Shown here: one piece after another, positions 33,468 through 42,465 of the stretch
Layout of the letters: every line of letters starts with the position of its first letter
How positions within the stretch are numbered: the first letter of the stretch is position 1
Assembly (NCBI GenBank): GCA_041741455.1
Contig: JBGSJZ010000055.1
Location: 1 to 64,000 of the forward strand
Reading direction: 5' to 3'
DNA length: 64,000 bases
From: CALESS01 sp041741455
GTDB taxonomy: Bacteria > Chloroflexota > Anaerolineae > Anaerolineales > Anaerolineaceae
Notes under the pieces: model-generated
Told to the model about the DNA's origin: nothing
Database searches by the model: none
The model's input: the letters and a program-made list of their open reading frames with translations, nothing else
Program-made: the position numbers and the translations under genes

Positions 33468-34052
33468 ATGCAACAACGCAGTGAAGAAACCCGCAATCGC
33501 ATTCTACAATCCGCCGTCGATTGTTTTTCCAACCACGGCTACGACGTCAGCAGCGTGGCTGAAATTTGCACTGCCGCGGGCGTCAGCAAGGGAGCGTTTT
33601 ACCACCACTTCCCGACCAAACAAACCGTCTTTTTGGCCCTGATGCAGAGTTGGTTGGGAGGGGTGGATGAGCAACTGCGGGCTGTGATGGATATGGCGGA
33701 GGATGTCCCGACCGGCTTTTCCCAGATGTCCCAACTGTTCGGGGAGGTCTTCACGGCTGCAGGCGGGCACCTGCCGATGTTCCTCGAATTCTGGACGCAA
33801 TCGATGCGTGACCCGGCAGTCTGGGAAGTGGTGATTGCCCCTTATCGGAATTACCAGGATCTGTTTGCGGAATTTATCCAGCGAGGGGTTAATGAAGGTT
33901 CACTGCGGCCAATGGATCCCCAGATGGGGGCCCGCTGGTTGCTGGCCATGGCCATGGGTTTGCTGTTGCAGGGCCTGGTGGAGCCGAATGAACAACGCAG
34001 TGAAAACGCCCAAAAAGGCATCCTGTTGCTGGTTGAAGGAATGAAGGCATAG
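33468..34052 (+). CDS. TetR-family transcriptional regulator
   Basis: 194 residues from ATG 33468 (GGAGG upstream). The N-terminal HTH is textbook: TRNRILQSAVDCFSNHGYDV, then VSSVAEICTAAGVSKGAFYHHF with the KGAFYHHF recognition helix. The C-terminal domain has the helices and mid-length expected for ligand binding, with LMQSWLGGVDEQLRAVMD and a Met/Leu-rich final helix. It probably represses itself and the following SDR, phosphatase, GerMN and YbaK genes, which follow closely on the same strand; the SDR start is four bases after its stop. Confidence 0.93.
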   Translation: MQQRSEETRNRILQSAVDCFSNHGYDVSSVAEICTAAGVSKGAFYHHFPTKQTVFLALMQSWLGGVDEQLRAVMDMAEDVPTGFSQMSQLFGEVFTAAGGHLPMFLEFWTQSMRDPAVWEVVIAPYRNYQDLFAEFIQRGVNEGSLRPMDPQMGARWLLAMAMGLLLQGLVEPNEQRSENAQKGILLLVEGMKA

Positions 34053-34056
34053 TCAA

Positions 34057-34854
34057 ATGAAAATAAACCCCTGGTCGGGTAAGTTGGCTTTGATTACCGG
34101 TGCTTCCAGCGGCATCGGTGCTGCCACAGCCCGCTTGCTGGCCCGGCGCGGGTTACGGATTTTGCTAACGGCCCGCCGGCTGGAGCGTCTGCAGACTTTG
34201 GCGGATGAAATTCAGGCTGCCGGCGGTTCAGCCGAAGTCATGGTGGCTGACCTGGAACAATCCCAGGAGCGGGCTCAGCTAGCGGATGTGGTTTTGCAGC
34301 GCTTTGGCTGCCCGGATGTGTTGGTCAACAATGCCGGTATCGGCTGGTATGGGTACTACGCGGATATGCCGCCGGATTTGGCGCACCGCTTGTTGGAGAT
34401 AAACGTCACGGCGGTGATGGATTTGACCCGCCAATTCCTGCCAGCCATGCGCCAGCGGCGCTCCGGGGCGATCATCAACATCAGCTCAATCGCCGGCAGC
34501 ATCCCCAGCCAGGGGATCGCCATTTATGCCGGTACCAAGGCCTTCCTCAACGCTTTTACCACCTCCCTGCATCGCGAAATGCGTCGCAGTGGTGTTACAA
34601 TCAGCTTATTGCAGCCGGGCCCGGTGCTGACTGAGTTCTTTGAGCTGGCTGCCAGCCAGAAAAATGGCCGCCGAGTACCCGCCGAAGGCCTGGCCATCCC
34701 AGCCGAACGGGTGGCTGGGGCGGTTTGGTCACTCTTGCACCGGCCGCGCAGCCAGGCCTATGTGCCCTGGTTCACCCGCCTGACGCCCTGGGTCAGCCTG
34801 TTGTTTGCCGGCGTGATGGACTGGCTGGGTCCCATGCTGTTGCGTCGTAACTGA
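34057..34854 (+). CDS. Short-chain dehydrogenase/reductase
   Basis: 265 residues. Classical SDR: the cofactor loop TGASSGIG near the start, the NNAG motif (LVNNAGIGWYG), and the catalytic Ser in NISSIAGS with YAGTK (Tyr-x-x-x-Lys). ADLEQ after the second strand, with Arg-rich TARRLERL behind the first, favours NADPH. The C-terminus (WFTRLTPWVSLLFAGVMDWLGPMLL) is hydrophobic and may touch the membrane, as in the DltE/YqjQ-like group. Substrate unknown. It starts four bases after the TetR gene, so it is a likely regulated target. Confidence 0.9.
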   Translation: MKINPWSGKLALITGASSGIGAATARLLARRGLRILLTARRLERLQTLADEIQAAGGSAEVMVADLEQSQERAQLADVVLQRFGCPDVLVNNAGIGWYGYYADMPPDLAHRLLEINVTAVMDLTRQFLPAMRQRRSGAIINISSIAGSIPSQGIAIYAGTKAFLNAFTTSLHREMRRSGVTISLLQPGPVLTEFFELAASQKNGRRVPAEGLAIPAERVAGAVWSLLHRPRSQAYVPWFTRLTPWVSLLFAGVMDWLGPMLLRRN

Positions 34855-34888
34855 TCCCCCTGCATTTTATTGGCAGGGACTTAACGAG

Positions 34889-35422
34889 GTGAATTTGCTC
34901 CCTGCCGAACCGATCCCCACGCCTTTCTCCGAATGTTACTGGGTGCTGCCCGGCCGTTTCCTGGCTGGCGAATTCCCGGGCGCCCGTCGTTCCGGCAATC
35001 CCTCGCCGCGCATCACGGCCCTGCTGGAGACGGGTATCACCCGTTTCATTGACCTGACCCGTGAAGGTGAATTGCCGGATTATGAGGATGCCCTGCGGGA
35101 TGAATCCTACCGCTTTCACCCGGTAGTGCACCGGCATTCTCCGATCGGTGATTTTGGCCTGCCCACGTTTTCCCAGATGAAAAACCTGTTGGATGAAATC
35201 GACCAGGCCCTGGCAGCCGGGGAGAAAGTGTACCTGCATTGCCAGGCGGGCATTGGCCGCACCGGCACGGTGGTGGGCTGCTACCTGGTGCGTCATGGCC
35301 AGGCCGGCCAGGCCGCCCTGCTGCACCTGAACGAACTGCGGCACCGGCTGCCCTTCCCCTTTCCCTCGCCCGAGACCGAGGCTCAACGCCAATTTGTGTT
35401 GAACTGGCAGCCAAACGATTAA
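34889..35422 (+). CDS. Dual-specificity/tyrosine-type protein phosphatase
   Basis: 177 residues. The signature loop HCQAGIGRTGTVVGCYL holds the catalytic Cys and Arg of the Cys-based phosphatase family (CxxGxxR). The general acid would lie in the DLTREGELPDYE region. The build resembles atypical dual-specificity phosphatases fused to no other domain. The start is GTG at 34889 with a weak upstream site; a TTG at 34895 with GAGG five bases before is an equal candidate. It might oppose the Ser/Thr kinase in this genome, but nothing here proves that. In the TetR-led gene run. Confidence 0.85.
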   Translation: MNLLPAEPIPTPFSECYWVLPGRFLAGEFPGARRSGNPSPRITALLETGITRFIDLTREGELPDYEDALRDESYRFHPVVHRHSPIGDFGLPTFSQMKNLLDEIDQALAAGEKVYLHCQAGIGRTGTVVGCYLVRHGQAGQAALLHLNELRHRLPFPFPSPETEAQRQFVLNWQPND

Positions 35423-35471
35423 TCGGGCGGCAGTTTTTACTCAACCGCTGCGATGTTCGAGAGGAGTGAAC

Positions 35472-36095
35472 ATGAAAAAGACCATCCTGTTGGTTATATT
35501 GCTCAGCCTGCTGGCCGCCTGCAACCGGGCACCGGCTGCTACCCCGGTGACGACACAACCCCCGGAACCGTACCCGGCTGAGGCCACGGAAGGCGGATTA
35601 TTGTATATCCCCCAGGCTTCCGGCGGCGCCACCCAGGAGGCCTACCCATCCGCGAGCGGAACCGTGGAACCGACTGCCCTGCTCATCACCAGCGGGGTGG
35701 CAAAGATTTACCTGATCGCACTGGAAGACAAGGGCGCTTCCGGTAAACTGATTGGCTGCGACGACTCGGTGGTGCCGGTGGAGATCATGGTGGATCCGGG
35801 CGCAGATGCCCTGCGGGCTGCCCTGGAAATTTTGCTCGGTCTGAAGGATCAATACTACGGCCAATCCGGCCTGTATAATGCCCTCTACCAATCCAACTTG
35901 CAGATCGACAAAATCGAAATCGAGCCGAATGAGCTCAAGGTGGAGCTGGTTGGCACGGTCATGCTTGGCGGAGTGTGTGACAATCCGCGCTTTAGCGCCC
36001 AGTTGACCGAGACGGTGGCCCAGTTTGCCGAAGGCCGGGAAGTCAAGATTGAGATCAACGACGAGTCGTTGGATGAATTTCTCTCACAACAATGA
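35472..36095 (+). CDS. GerMN-domain lipoprotein
   Basis: 207 residues from ATG 35472 (GAGGAG five bases upstream). The signal ends in lipobox LAAC. A Pro/Thr/Glu-rich linker of about 50 residues follows. The C-terminal part matches the GerMN (spore germination GerM) domain: AKIYLIALEDKG, DALRAALEILLGLKDQY, LKVELVGTVML and FSAQLTETVAQFAEGREVKIEIN. GerMN also occurs in non-spore-forming bacteria, where its role is unclear; no sporulation gene is visible here. The stop overlaps the next start by four bases (ATGA). Confidence 0.85.
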   Translation: MKKTILLVILLSLLAACNRAPAATPVTTQPPEPYPAEATEGGLLYIPQASGGATQEAYPSASGTVEPTALLITSGVAKIYLIALEDKGASGKLIGCDDSVVPVEIMVDPGADALRAALEILLGLKDQYYGQSGLYNALYQSNLQIDKIEIEPNELKVELVGTVMLGGVCDNPRFSAQLTETVAQFAEGREVKIEINDESLDEFLSQQ

Positions 36096-36574
36096 GCACG
36101 CCTGATCTTTCCCCGGCGGCTCAACGCGTCCAGGCTGCCCTGCAGGCCCTTCGTTTGGAATGCCAGGTGGTGGAGTTGCCCGCTTCTACCCGCACTGCCC
36201 CGGAAGCTGCGGCGGCGGTGGGTTGCAGCGTCGGGCAGATCGTAAAATCCCTGATCTTCCGGGGTAAGGAAAGCGGGAAGGCGGTGCTGGCCCTGGTCAG
36301 CGGCGCCAACCGGGTCAATGAGGGTACCCTGTCGGGACTGCTGGGGGAACCAGTGGGCAAGGCGGAGGCGGATTTTGTACGCGAGCAGACCGGCTACGCC
36401 ATCGGCGGGGTGCCGCCGCTGGGTCACCTGCACCCAATTTTGACCTTCATCGATGAAGACTTGCTGCAATATGAGGAAATCTGGGCGGCCGCCGGCACCC
36501 CCAATGCCGTCTTTCGCCTGCCTTCGGCTGACCTGCCGCGCATGACAGGCGGCCAGGTGGTGCAGGTAACTTAA
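36092..36574 (+). CDS. YbaK/EbsC-family aminoacyl-tRNA deacylase
   Basis: 160 residues. The fold is marked by TRTAPEAAAAVGCSVGQIVKSLIF, in which the conserved Lys of the deacylase site (VKSL) is present, then LVSGANRVNE and TGYAIGGVPPLGH with the GGVPP loop. Relatives clear mischarged Cys-tRNA(Pro) or other misacylated tRNAs. The exact substrate is unknown, but this wording is that of the small stand-alone group. Translationally coupled to the GerMN lipoprotein gene by an ATGA overlap. Confidence 0.88.
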   Translation: MSTPDLSPAAQRVQAALQALRLECQVVELPASTRTAPEAAAAVGCSVGQIVKSLIFRGKESGKAVLALVSGANRVNEGTLSGLLGEPVGKAEADFVREQTGYAIGGVPPLGHLHPILTFIDEDLLQYEEIWAAAGTPNAVFRLPSADLPRMTGGQVVQVT

Positions 36575-36609
36575 CAAAGGGCAGCCCCAAGCATTAAGAG
36601 GAAACACCC

Positions 36610-37401
36610 ATGAAGTTATCAAACCTCAAGCAAGTTGACGCCCAAGGACTGGGCTTCTTGCTGGGATACAGCGCCCTGGCTGCTCTTCTCAATTACCTGA
36701 CCACAATCCAACCAACATCCGCCAGTCAAGAAACACGCCCCTGGATCCTCGGGATCGGTTGGGCCTTGATTGTTTTATTCTATCTTCCCATCTATGGAGC
36801 ATTCATCTATAGTATCCGCAAATGGAATTGGTCGCTGGATGAGTGGGGATTTGGCTTGAAAGGCCGAAATTGGCTGTCCATTGGCCTTGCGCTCCTGGCT
36901 TTGCTCTTTGTCTGGCTGCCCTTGCCACCTATCGAATTGGGCAGCCTGCGGATCGGGGATCTTGGCATTCTTCGAGAAATGTTTGCTCAGGCGGGTTTTT
37001 CTATGCAGCTTTTTGGAGGTTATGCCAGAGTTGCCGAGGAGTTGCTGTTCCGGGGTTTTGCCCTGATCCTCTTCCGGCGGATTTTCTCGCATTCTCGCCA
37101 CAGTTGGCTTTGGGCGATACTTCTATCTTCTGCCCTCTTTGCACTGGTGCATACCCATAGAGTCACACAGATGATCCAGTTGTTCCTGGGGGCTGCCATT
37201 CCTTTGGCAGCTTTCACTCTCTGGACGCGTTCCATCAGCACGGCATTCATCTTGCATGCGATAGCTGGCGGTGGACCCGTCGGAGGCCTGCTGGCCGTAA
37301 TATTTTTCTTCGGACCGGCTTTTTACAACGACAGAAAGAAGCAGGATCGATCCAGCAAAACTGGTCTGGAAGGGATTGGGTCTGAACCTGCCGATGAGTG
37401 A
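36610..37401 (+). CDS. CPBP-family intramembrane metalloprotease (CAAX protease-like)
   Basis: 263 residues with seven or so membrane helices. The three CPBP motifs are visible: EELLFRG (Glu-Glu-x-x-x-Arg) near residue 140, FALVHTH (Phe-x-x-x-His) near 180, and HAIAGGG near 220. In CAAX prenyl proteases these bind the catalytic metal. Bacterial members act in peptide maturation or immunity, but no bacteriocin genes lie here. The tail (NDRKKQDRSS) is basic and soluble. No shared transcript is obvious beyond proximity to the YbaK gene. Confidence 0.88.
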   Translation: MKLSNLKQVDAQGLGFLLGYSALAALLNYLTTIQPTSASQETRPWILGIGWALIVLFYLPIYGAFIYSIRKWNWSLDEWGFGLKGRNWLSIGLALLALLFVWLPLPPIELGSLRIGDLGILREMFAQAGFSMQLFGGYARVAEELLFRGFALILFRRIFSHSRHSWLWAILLSSALFALVHTHRVTQMIQLFLGAAIPLAAFTLWTRSISTAFILHAIAGGGPVGGLLAVIFFFGPAFYNDRKKQDRSSKTGLEGIGSEPADE

Positions 37402-37451
37402 ATATGATATCTACAAAAACTGGGTGAAATTTCGTTTCGGAGTCTTTGCAC

Positions 37452-38843
37452 TTACGGCACGTACGGTTCCAGGTAGTACTCCGTCCCATCGCCTTCGGCC
37501 GTCCAGCCGGTGATGGAGTCACTCTCCACCTTCCAGAAGACCAGGCCACTGGCGCAAACCGGACCTTCCAGGACTTTGAGAATAGTCCCGGCATACACCT
37601 CACCGATCACATTTTCCGCTCGCACCGGTTCCGAGCGCACCCGGTTGGGGGGATCCGTCGGTGCACCCATCACTTTGGCCTGCCCGCCGGCTGTCAGGCG
37701 GGTCCAGCCGTTGGTGCAATCTTCCAATGCCACCGGAGCTTCTTCGGTGGGTTCGACTGGCATCAGGATGGGATACCAGGCTGGAGCAAAATAGTTACCG
37801 CCTGCCAGGTTTTTAATCTCTCCGGTTTGGATGTTGACGATGTAAAGCCCCATTCCACCATCCTTGGGTGCATATCGCATGGCGATATATTTACTATCTG
37901 GCGACCAGGAAACATAGTTTGAGACATCGCTTCCCTCGCCGGTCAGGGCGCGCAGCCAGGTACCATCGGCGTTCATCAGGTAGAGATACCGGCTATCATA
38001 ATAACTGAGCGAGCGGATAAAGGCGATGGTTTTGCCATCCGGTGACCAGGCCGGGGCCTGGTTGACGGCATTATGAGTCAGGGCTTTGAGTTCGCTGCCG
38101 TCATCTCTCATAATGTAAATCTGGTCTTTCTTGGAGAAAGCGATGTACTGGCTGTCTGGCGACCAACTGGGGTTATTGCAAAATGTTTCACATTCGACCA
38201 GGATATTTTTGCCGGTTCCATCCGGCCGGATCACCCCCACTTCCTGGGTGTTTTTATCCTTCGCCAGGTAGGTAAAGACAATCCATTGGCCGTTTGGCGA
38301 CCAGGTTGGATCGATTTCAAAGGCATCGTCGGTCTGGGTGATGTTGACGGCGGTTTTACTGTCCACCGAGAGGATGTAAATATCATCATAGTTTGTTTTG
38401 TTGAAGGCTATATATTGTCCATCCGGCGACCAGGATAAATGGTAATCAATATCCGTGCTGGAGCCGTAGTCTGAAAAAAGGGTCTGTTTGGTGGAGCCAT
38501 CCAGGTTCAGCACGGTGATTTCATGGTCTGATCCGTCGTAGACGGCAGCGATGGGTCCCAGGCCGGGATAAGGTTGAGGAACAGCGGTTGGTTTGGGGGC
38601 GGTGGTGCTGGTTGCGCGCGGTGCCTGGGTGCGGGTGGGTTGGGTATTCAGGGTGGAGGTTGGGACGCTGGCCTGCTCCTGTGTGGGAGCCAGGGTGCGG
38701 GTGACTGTCGGTTTGGGCGCCTGCGTGTTCGTTGGCATGGAGGTTGGGACTGCGGTGGAGGTGCTGGTTGGCGTGGATTTAGGACCGCAGGAAACCAGGA
38801 GGATCGAAATCAATACTAGATAGATGATCTTTTTTGCTGTCAT
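37452..38843 (-). CDS. TolB-like propeller lipoprotein (shorter paralogue)
   Basis: 463 residues from ATG 38843 with GAGG upstream. Lipobox LVSC, then a long Thr/Pro stalk. The middle is a six-bladed TolB/WD40-like (PD40) propeller, each blade closing with SPDGQYIAF or a variant. The last roughly 90 residues form an SH3-like tail (NGWTRLTAGGQAKVMGAPTD, then VFWKVESDSITGWTAEGDG). This tail is nearly the same as in the next gene upstream, including a long run of near-identical DNA, so the two are recent duplicates or are kept alike by gene conversion. Surface-held; ligand unknown. Confidence 0.85.
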   Translation of the reverse strand: MTAKKIIYLVLISILLVSCGPKSTPTSTSTAVPTSMPTNTQAPKPTVTRTLAPTQEQASVPTSTLNTQPTRTQAPRATSTTAPKPTAVPQPYPGLGPIAAVYDGSDHEITVLNLDGSTKQTLFSDYGSSTDIDYHLSWSPDGQYIAFNKTNYDDIYILSVDSKTAVNITQTDDAFEIDPTWSPNGQWIVFTYLAKDKNTQEVGVIRPDGTGKNILVECETFCNNPSWSPDSQYIAFSKKDQIYIMRDDGSELKALTHNAVNQAPAWSPDGKTIAFIRSLSYYDSRYLYLMNADGTWLRALTGEGSDVSNYVSWSPDSKYIAMRYAPKDGGMGLYIVNIQTGEIKNLAGGNYFAPAWYPILMPVEPTEEAPVALEDCTNGWTRLTAGGQAKVMGAPTDPPNRVRSEPVRAENVIGEVYAGTILKVLEGPVCASGLVFWKVESDSITGWTAEGDGTEYYLEPYVP

Positions 38844-38889
38844 AAGCACCTCAATGATAGAGAAAAATATAGATCCAGTCCATTATATA

Positions 38890-40995
38890 TCAGGGACTGT
38901 AAGGTTCCAGATAAAATTCTGCTCCATCTCCCTCGGCCGTCCAACCAACCCCGCCGGGGATGGCCGTACTTTGCACCTTCCAGAAAACCAGGCCGCTGAC
39001 ACAGACCGGGCCTTCCAGGACTTTCAGAATGGTGCCGGGGTAAATTTCTCCGATGATATTATCCGCAATCACCGCTTCAGAGCGTACCCGGTTGGGGGGA
39101 TCCGTCGGCGCACCCATCACTTTGGCCTGCCCGCCGGCTGTCAGGCGGGTCCAACCGTTGGTGCAATCCTCCCTTGCCACAGGCGTTTCTTCGGTGGCTG
39201 CACCGGATTCCATCAGGGGGTACCAGGCCGGGGCAAAGAAACCGCTGCCGGTCAGCCGGGTAATTCCTTTGGTTTGCACTTCCACAATATACACTCCAAT
39301 TACGCCCCCGGATGGGCTGTTCTGGATGGCGATAAAGCGGCTGTCCGGTGACCAGGACAGAAAATCCCAGGGGCTGTCGTTTCCACCTGTCAGGGCGGTC
39401 AGTCCGCTGCCGTCTGGGTTCATGGTATAGAGAAAGGCTTGCCCGTTGAGGTCCAGGGAGCGGATGAAGGCGATCTTCCTGCCGTCCGGCGACCAGGCCG
39501 GAGAAAAATTATAAGCGTTGTGGGTCAATGCCCTGGGTTCGCTGCCGTCGGCCTTCATTACATAGATTTGAAAGTCCAGCATATAGGCAATCCACTGACC
39601 ATCTGGCGACCAGGTGGGTTCGGTGCAGCGCCCGCTGCACTCGGTTAATTGGTTCCATCCGCTGCCATCAGGTTTCATCACATAGATATCCCGGGTGCTG
39701 CTGCCGGATTTACCATAGGTAAAGGCGATCCATTGCCCGTCCGGCGACCAGGCCGGGTAACTTTCGGAATCTCCGCTCAAGGTCAGGTTTGTGACAGATC
39801 GATCCGACACATTGAGGAGGAAGATATCTGCATACTGGCTGTTGTGGAATGCGATGTACTGCCCATCCGGGGACCAGGTGAGGTGATGGGCTATGGAGGT
39901 GCTGGAACCGCTGCGGTCGTAGAGGTAGTCGCGGTCCGAGCCGTTCAGGTTCAAAGTGCGGATCTCCATGTCGCTGCCCGTCACGACGGCAATCGGCCCC
40001 AGGTTGCCAAAGTTCCAGGTGCTGGCGGTGGGCTGCAGGCTGGGGGCGCTGGTTGACCTCACTGTGGCGGTGGCGGTTGATCTTACGGTGGGGGATTTGC
40101 CGGGGGTGGCTGTGTTGGATACAGGCGGCCTGGTCTGGGTTGACTCAACGGTCGGGCTGGTATTGCCGGGCTGCGGGGCGGTGGCGGCAATCTCGCCTGT
40201 CACTGCGCATAATTTACTGATCTCTTCCGCAGAAAGTCTGCGTTGGAAGAACATCAGGTCGTCCAGGTCTCCGGCAAAGAAATTCTGCAGTTCGCCAGCT
40301 TGGGTTTGCTCGGCGCCGATGTACATAACAAGATTGGGTTCCTGGATGTTGAATTTAATGCTTCCTTCGCCGATCTTCTGCCCATCCACGAAGAAGCGCC
40401 AGTTCTGGCTGGATTGGCTGTAAGTGTAGAACACACACTGCCATTGGTTCAGGCTGAGATCCTGGCTGGCTTTGACAAATTCAAAGTCACTGGCACCGGT
40501 TGCCCCAAAACGCAGGGTCTTACCGGGTTTTTCCAGGGCCAGCCACCAACTGCCGTCGGTGTTCCGGTTGGCCTGGTGTTTGTTGATCAGCATGACATCG
40601 CTGGAGCGCGTGGCAATGGAAATTTTCAGGAACATGCCAATGGTGAAATCCGGGGTCAGGTCGAAACCGTTCCCGGCAGGAACCTGGATGACGCTTTTGA
40701 GTCCGTCAAAAAGGTAAGCGCTATCCGGATTGCCGAAACGGTCAGGGATGAGCTGAGCCTGGTGAACCTCGCCGTGGTGTCCGTTGCCGCTGGCATCCTC
40801 CGCATTGCCGTTAAACGGGTAATAGGCCAGCAGATCTGCGGCCAGGGATTCGAGCGGGGAGGGAGTGTTGGTACTGGTGGCTGTCCAGGCTGCGGTGGCA
40901 GGAGGTTCTGTAGGTGGCAGGGTGGCACTTTTTTCGCTACAGGATACCAGTAAAATTGCAATGAATAGCAACCGAATGATCTTGCCTGGGTTCAT
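38890..40995 (-). CDS. LamG and TolB-like propeller lipoprotein (longer paralogue)
   Basis: 701 residues from ATG 40995 (GGAGG five bases upstream). After lipobox LVSC comes a short Thr/Pro linker, then a LamG/concanavalin-like lectin domain (LLAYYPFNGNAEDASGNGHH to DDLMFFQRRLSAEEI), which often binds carbohydrate. A second Thr/Pro stalk leads to a TolB-like propeller (SPDGQYIAFHNSQYADIFLL and similar blades) and the same SH3-like tail as its downstream paralogue. The gene is thus the shorter paralogue plus an inserted LamG unit. Likely on the cell surface and glycan-binding (inference). Gap to the paralogue is 46 bases. Confidence 0.85.
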   Translation of the reverse strand: MNPGKIIRLLFIAILLVSCSEKSATLPPTEPPATAAWTATSTNTPSPLESLAADLLAYYPFNGNAEDASGNGHHGEVHQAQLIPDRFGNPDSAYLFDGLKSVIQVPAGNGFDLTPDFTIGMFLKISIATRSSDVMLINKHQANRNTDGSWWLALEKPGKTLRFGATGASDFEFVKASQDLSLNQWQCVFYTYSQSSQNWRFFVDGQKIGEGSIKFNIQEPNLVMYIGAEQTQAGELQNFFAGDLDDLMFFQRRLSAEEISKLCAVTGEIAATAPQPGNTSPTVESTQTRPPVSNTATPGKSPTVRSTATATVRSTSAPSLQPTASTWNFGNLGPIAVVTGSDMEIRTLNLNGSDRDYLYDRSGSSTSIAHHLTWSPDGQYIAFHNSQYADIFLLNVSDRSVTNLTLSGDSESYPAWSPDGQWIAFTYGKSGSSTRDIYVMKPDGSGWNQLTECSGRCTEPTWSPDGQWIAYMLDFQIYVMKADGSEPRALTHNAYNFSPAWSPDGRKIAFIRSLDLNGQAFLYTMNPDGSGLTALTGGNDSPWDFLSWSPDSRFIAIQNSPSGGVIGVYIVEVQTKGITRLTGSGFFAPAWYPLMESGAATEETPVAREDCTNGWTRLTAGGQAKVMGAPTDPPNRVRSEAVIADNIIGEIYPGTILKVLEGPVCVSGLVFWKVQSTAIPGGVGWTAEGDGAEFYLEPYSP

Positions 40996-41155
40996 AAATT
41001 CCTCCAAAATTGGTTATTGACTGGACAGGGGGATGATGAATACATTATACAAATTTCCATGATGAACGCAATATCTGGCGGATCGCTGGCACATTGCTAA
41101 TAGTCACTGGTTACATCGTGATACAATTGCCGCATTCTGAACCCAAGGATGATGC

Positions 41156-42193
41156 ATGCCGACGATCCCTGAAATGATAGCCGCCCTGAAGAAGGTGCTT
41201 GACCCGGAGTTGGGGCGCAATATTGTTGAACTAAAAATGGTGCACGATTTGACCATTACCCCCGAGGGGGAGGTGCGTTTCACCCTGGCGCTGACCGTGC
41301 TGGGCTGCCCGCTGCGCGAGCAGATGAGCAATGCCTCCCGCAATGCCTTGCTGGCCCTGCCCGGTGTGCGGGATGTGCAGATCGAGTTCCGGGCGATGAA
41401 TGAAGAGGAACGCAAGGCGATCTTTGGCCAGGTTCAGCCGCCGGGGCCGCGTTTGAATGAGTTTAACAAGATCAACCGGGTGATTGCCGTGATGAGCGGC
41501 AAGGGTGGGGTGGGCAAATCCTCCGTCACCGGGCTGCTGGCCTGCGCCCTCAACCGCCAGCGCCAGAAGGTTGGTATTTTGGATGCCGATATCACCGGCC
41601 CCAGTATTCCTAAATTGTTCGGTTTGCCGCCGGGCGGCCTGCGCGGCACCGACCAGGGCATGCTGCCGGCCATCACCCGCAGCGGGATCCGCGTGGTCTC
41701 GACCAACCTGCTGCTGAAGGAAGAGGATCAACCGGTGGTCTGGCGCGGCCCGCTGATTTCCGGCGCCATCAAACAATTCTGGACGGAAACCCTGTGGGGC
41801 AAGCTGGATACCCTGCTGGTCGATCTGCCGCCGGGCACCTCGGATGCGGCCCTGTCGGTGATCAACAACCTGCCGTTGAACGGCGCCATCCTGGTCACCA
41901 CGCCCCAGGACCTGGCCGGGATGGTGGTGCGCAAGGCGGTTCACCTGCTGCAGGAACTCAAGGTGCCGATCCTCGGCCTGGTGGAAAACTTCAGCTACTT
42001 TGTCTGCCCGGATTGCGGGGTGCAGCACGAAATCTTTGGTCCCAGCCACGCTGCCGAGACGGCCGCGGCCGCCGGGCTGCAAAGCTGGGTACGCCTGCCG
42101 GTCGACCCGGCCGTGGCCGCCCAGTGCGATGCAGGCCAGGTGGAGCTGGTCAACTTCCCGGCGGTTCAAGAGGTGGTTAGTTTACTGGCGTAG
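41156..42193 (+). CDS. mrp: Mrp/NBP35-type iron-sulfur cluster carrier ATPase
   Basis: 345 residues. An N-terminal DUF59/MIP18 domain (about 1-85, with LVLGCPLRE-type wording) is fused to a P-loop ATPase. The deviant Walker A MSGKGGVGKSS (113-123) has the two lysines typical of MinD/Mrp proteins; DADITGPSIPKLFG and VDLPPGTSDAALS follow. Cys284 and Cys287 (CPDCG) form the conserved CxxC that holds a [4Fe-4S] cluster between two subunits. It transfers clusters to apo-proteins, here perhaps to MoaA or the ferredoxin oxidoreductase encoded next (inference). A clear terminator follows. Confidence 0.92.
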   Translation: MPTIPEMIAALKKVLDPELGRNIVELKMVHDLTITPEGEVRFTLALTVLGCPLREQMSNASRNALLALPGVRDVQIEFRAMNEEERKAIFGQVQPPGPRLNEFNKINRVIAVMSGKGGVGKSSVTGLLACALNRQRQKVGILDADITGPSIPKLFGLPPGGLRGTDQGMLPAITRSGIRVVSTNLLLKEEDQPVVWRGPLISGAIKQFWTETLWGKLDTLLVDLPPGTSDAALSVINNLPLNGAILVTTPQDLAGMVVRKAVHLLQELKVPILGLVENFSYFVCPDCGVQHEIFGPSHAAETAAAAGLQSWVRLPVDPAVAAQCDAGQVELVNFPAVQEVVSLLA

Positions 42194-42252
42194 GGTTTTT
42201 TAACACGGATTTTCACGGATTAGAACGGAAAATACCGGATATAACATTAATG

Positions 42253-42283
42253 AAAACCGAAATCTTAGTGATTTCGGTTTTTT
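42253..42283 (+). terminator. Rho-independent terminator after mrp
   Basis: AAAACCGAAATC (42253-42264) pairs with GATTTCGGTTTT (42270-42281) over TTAGT, then more T. Confidence 0.9.
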
Positions 42284-42360
42284 GTTACTCTTTATCTTTC
42301 ATCAGTTTTACAAAGTTCAGAAATGCTGGTCTGACTGTTGCTGGCCACGTAAAATGATAA

Positions 42361-42427
42361 TGTCATGCTGAACGAAACGTAGTATCTGTGAATGACTCTG
42401 AGATTCTTCGCTGCGCTCAGAATGACA
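42361..42427. repeat. 67-base palindromic intergenic element
   Basis: The ends TGTCATGCTGA (42361-42371) and TCAGAATGACA (42417-42427) are inverted repeats matching at 10 of 11 positions; the interior contains GATTCTTCGCTGCGCTCAG. Intergenic elements of this wording are scattered in many bacterial genomes. A diverged piece of the left end (GTCATGCTGA) recurs at 52698-52707. Confidence 0.6.
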
Positions 42428-42465
42428 ATCAATTAATAAAGGTTCTTTATCTGTGGATAAAGCGT

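Noticed and set aside
41231..42169. Long open frame on the minus strand opposite mrp (about 310 codons)
   Set aside because: It is the mirror of a well-conserved gene in GC-rich sequence; the product is His/Gln/Arg-rich without any domain, and there is no ribosome site.
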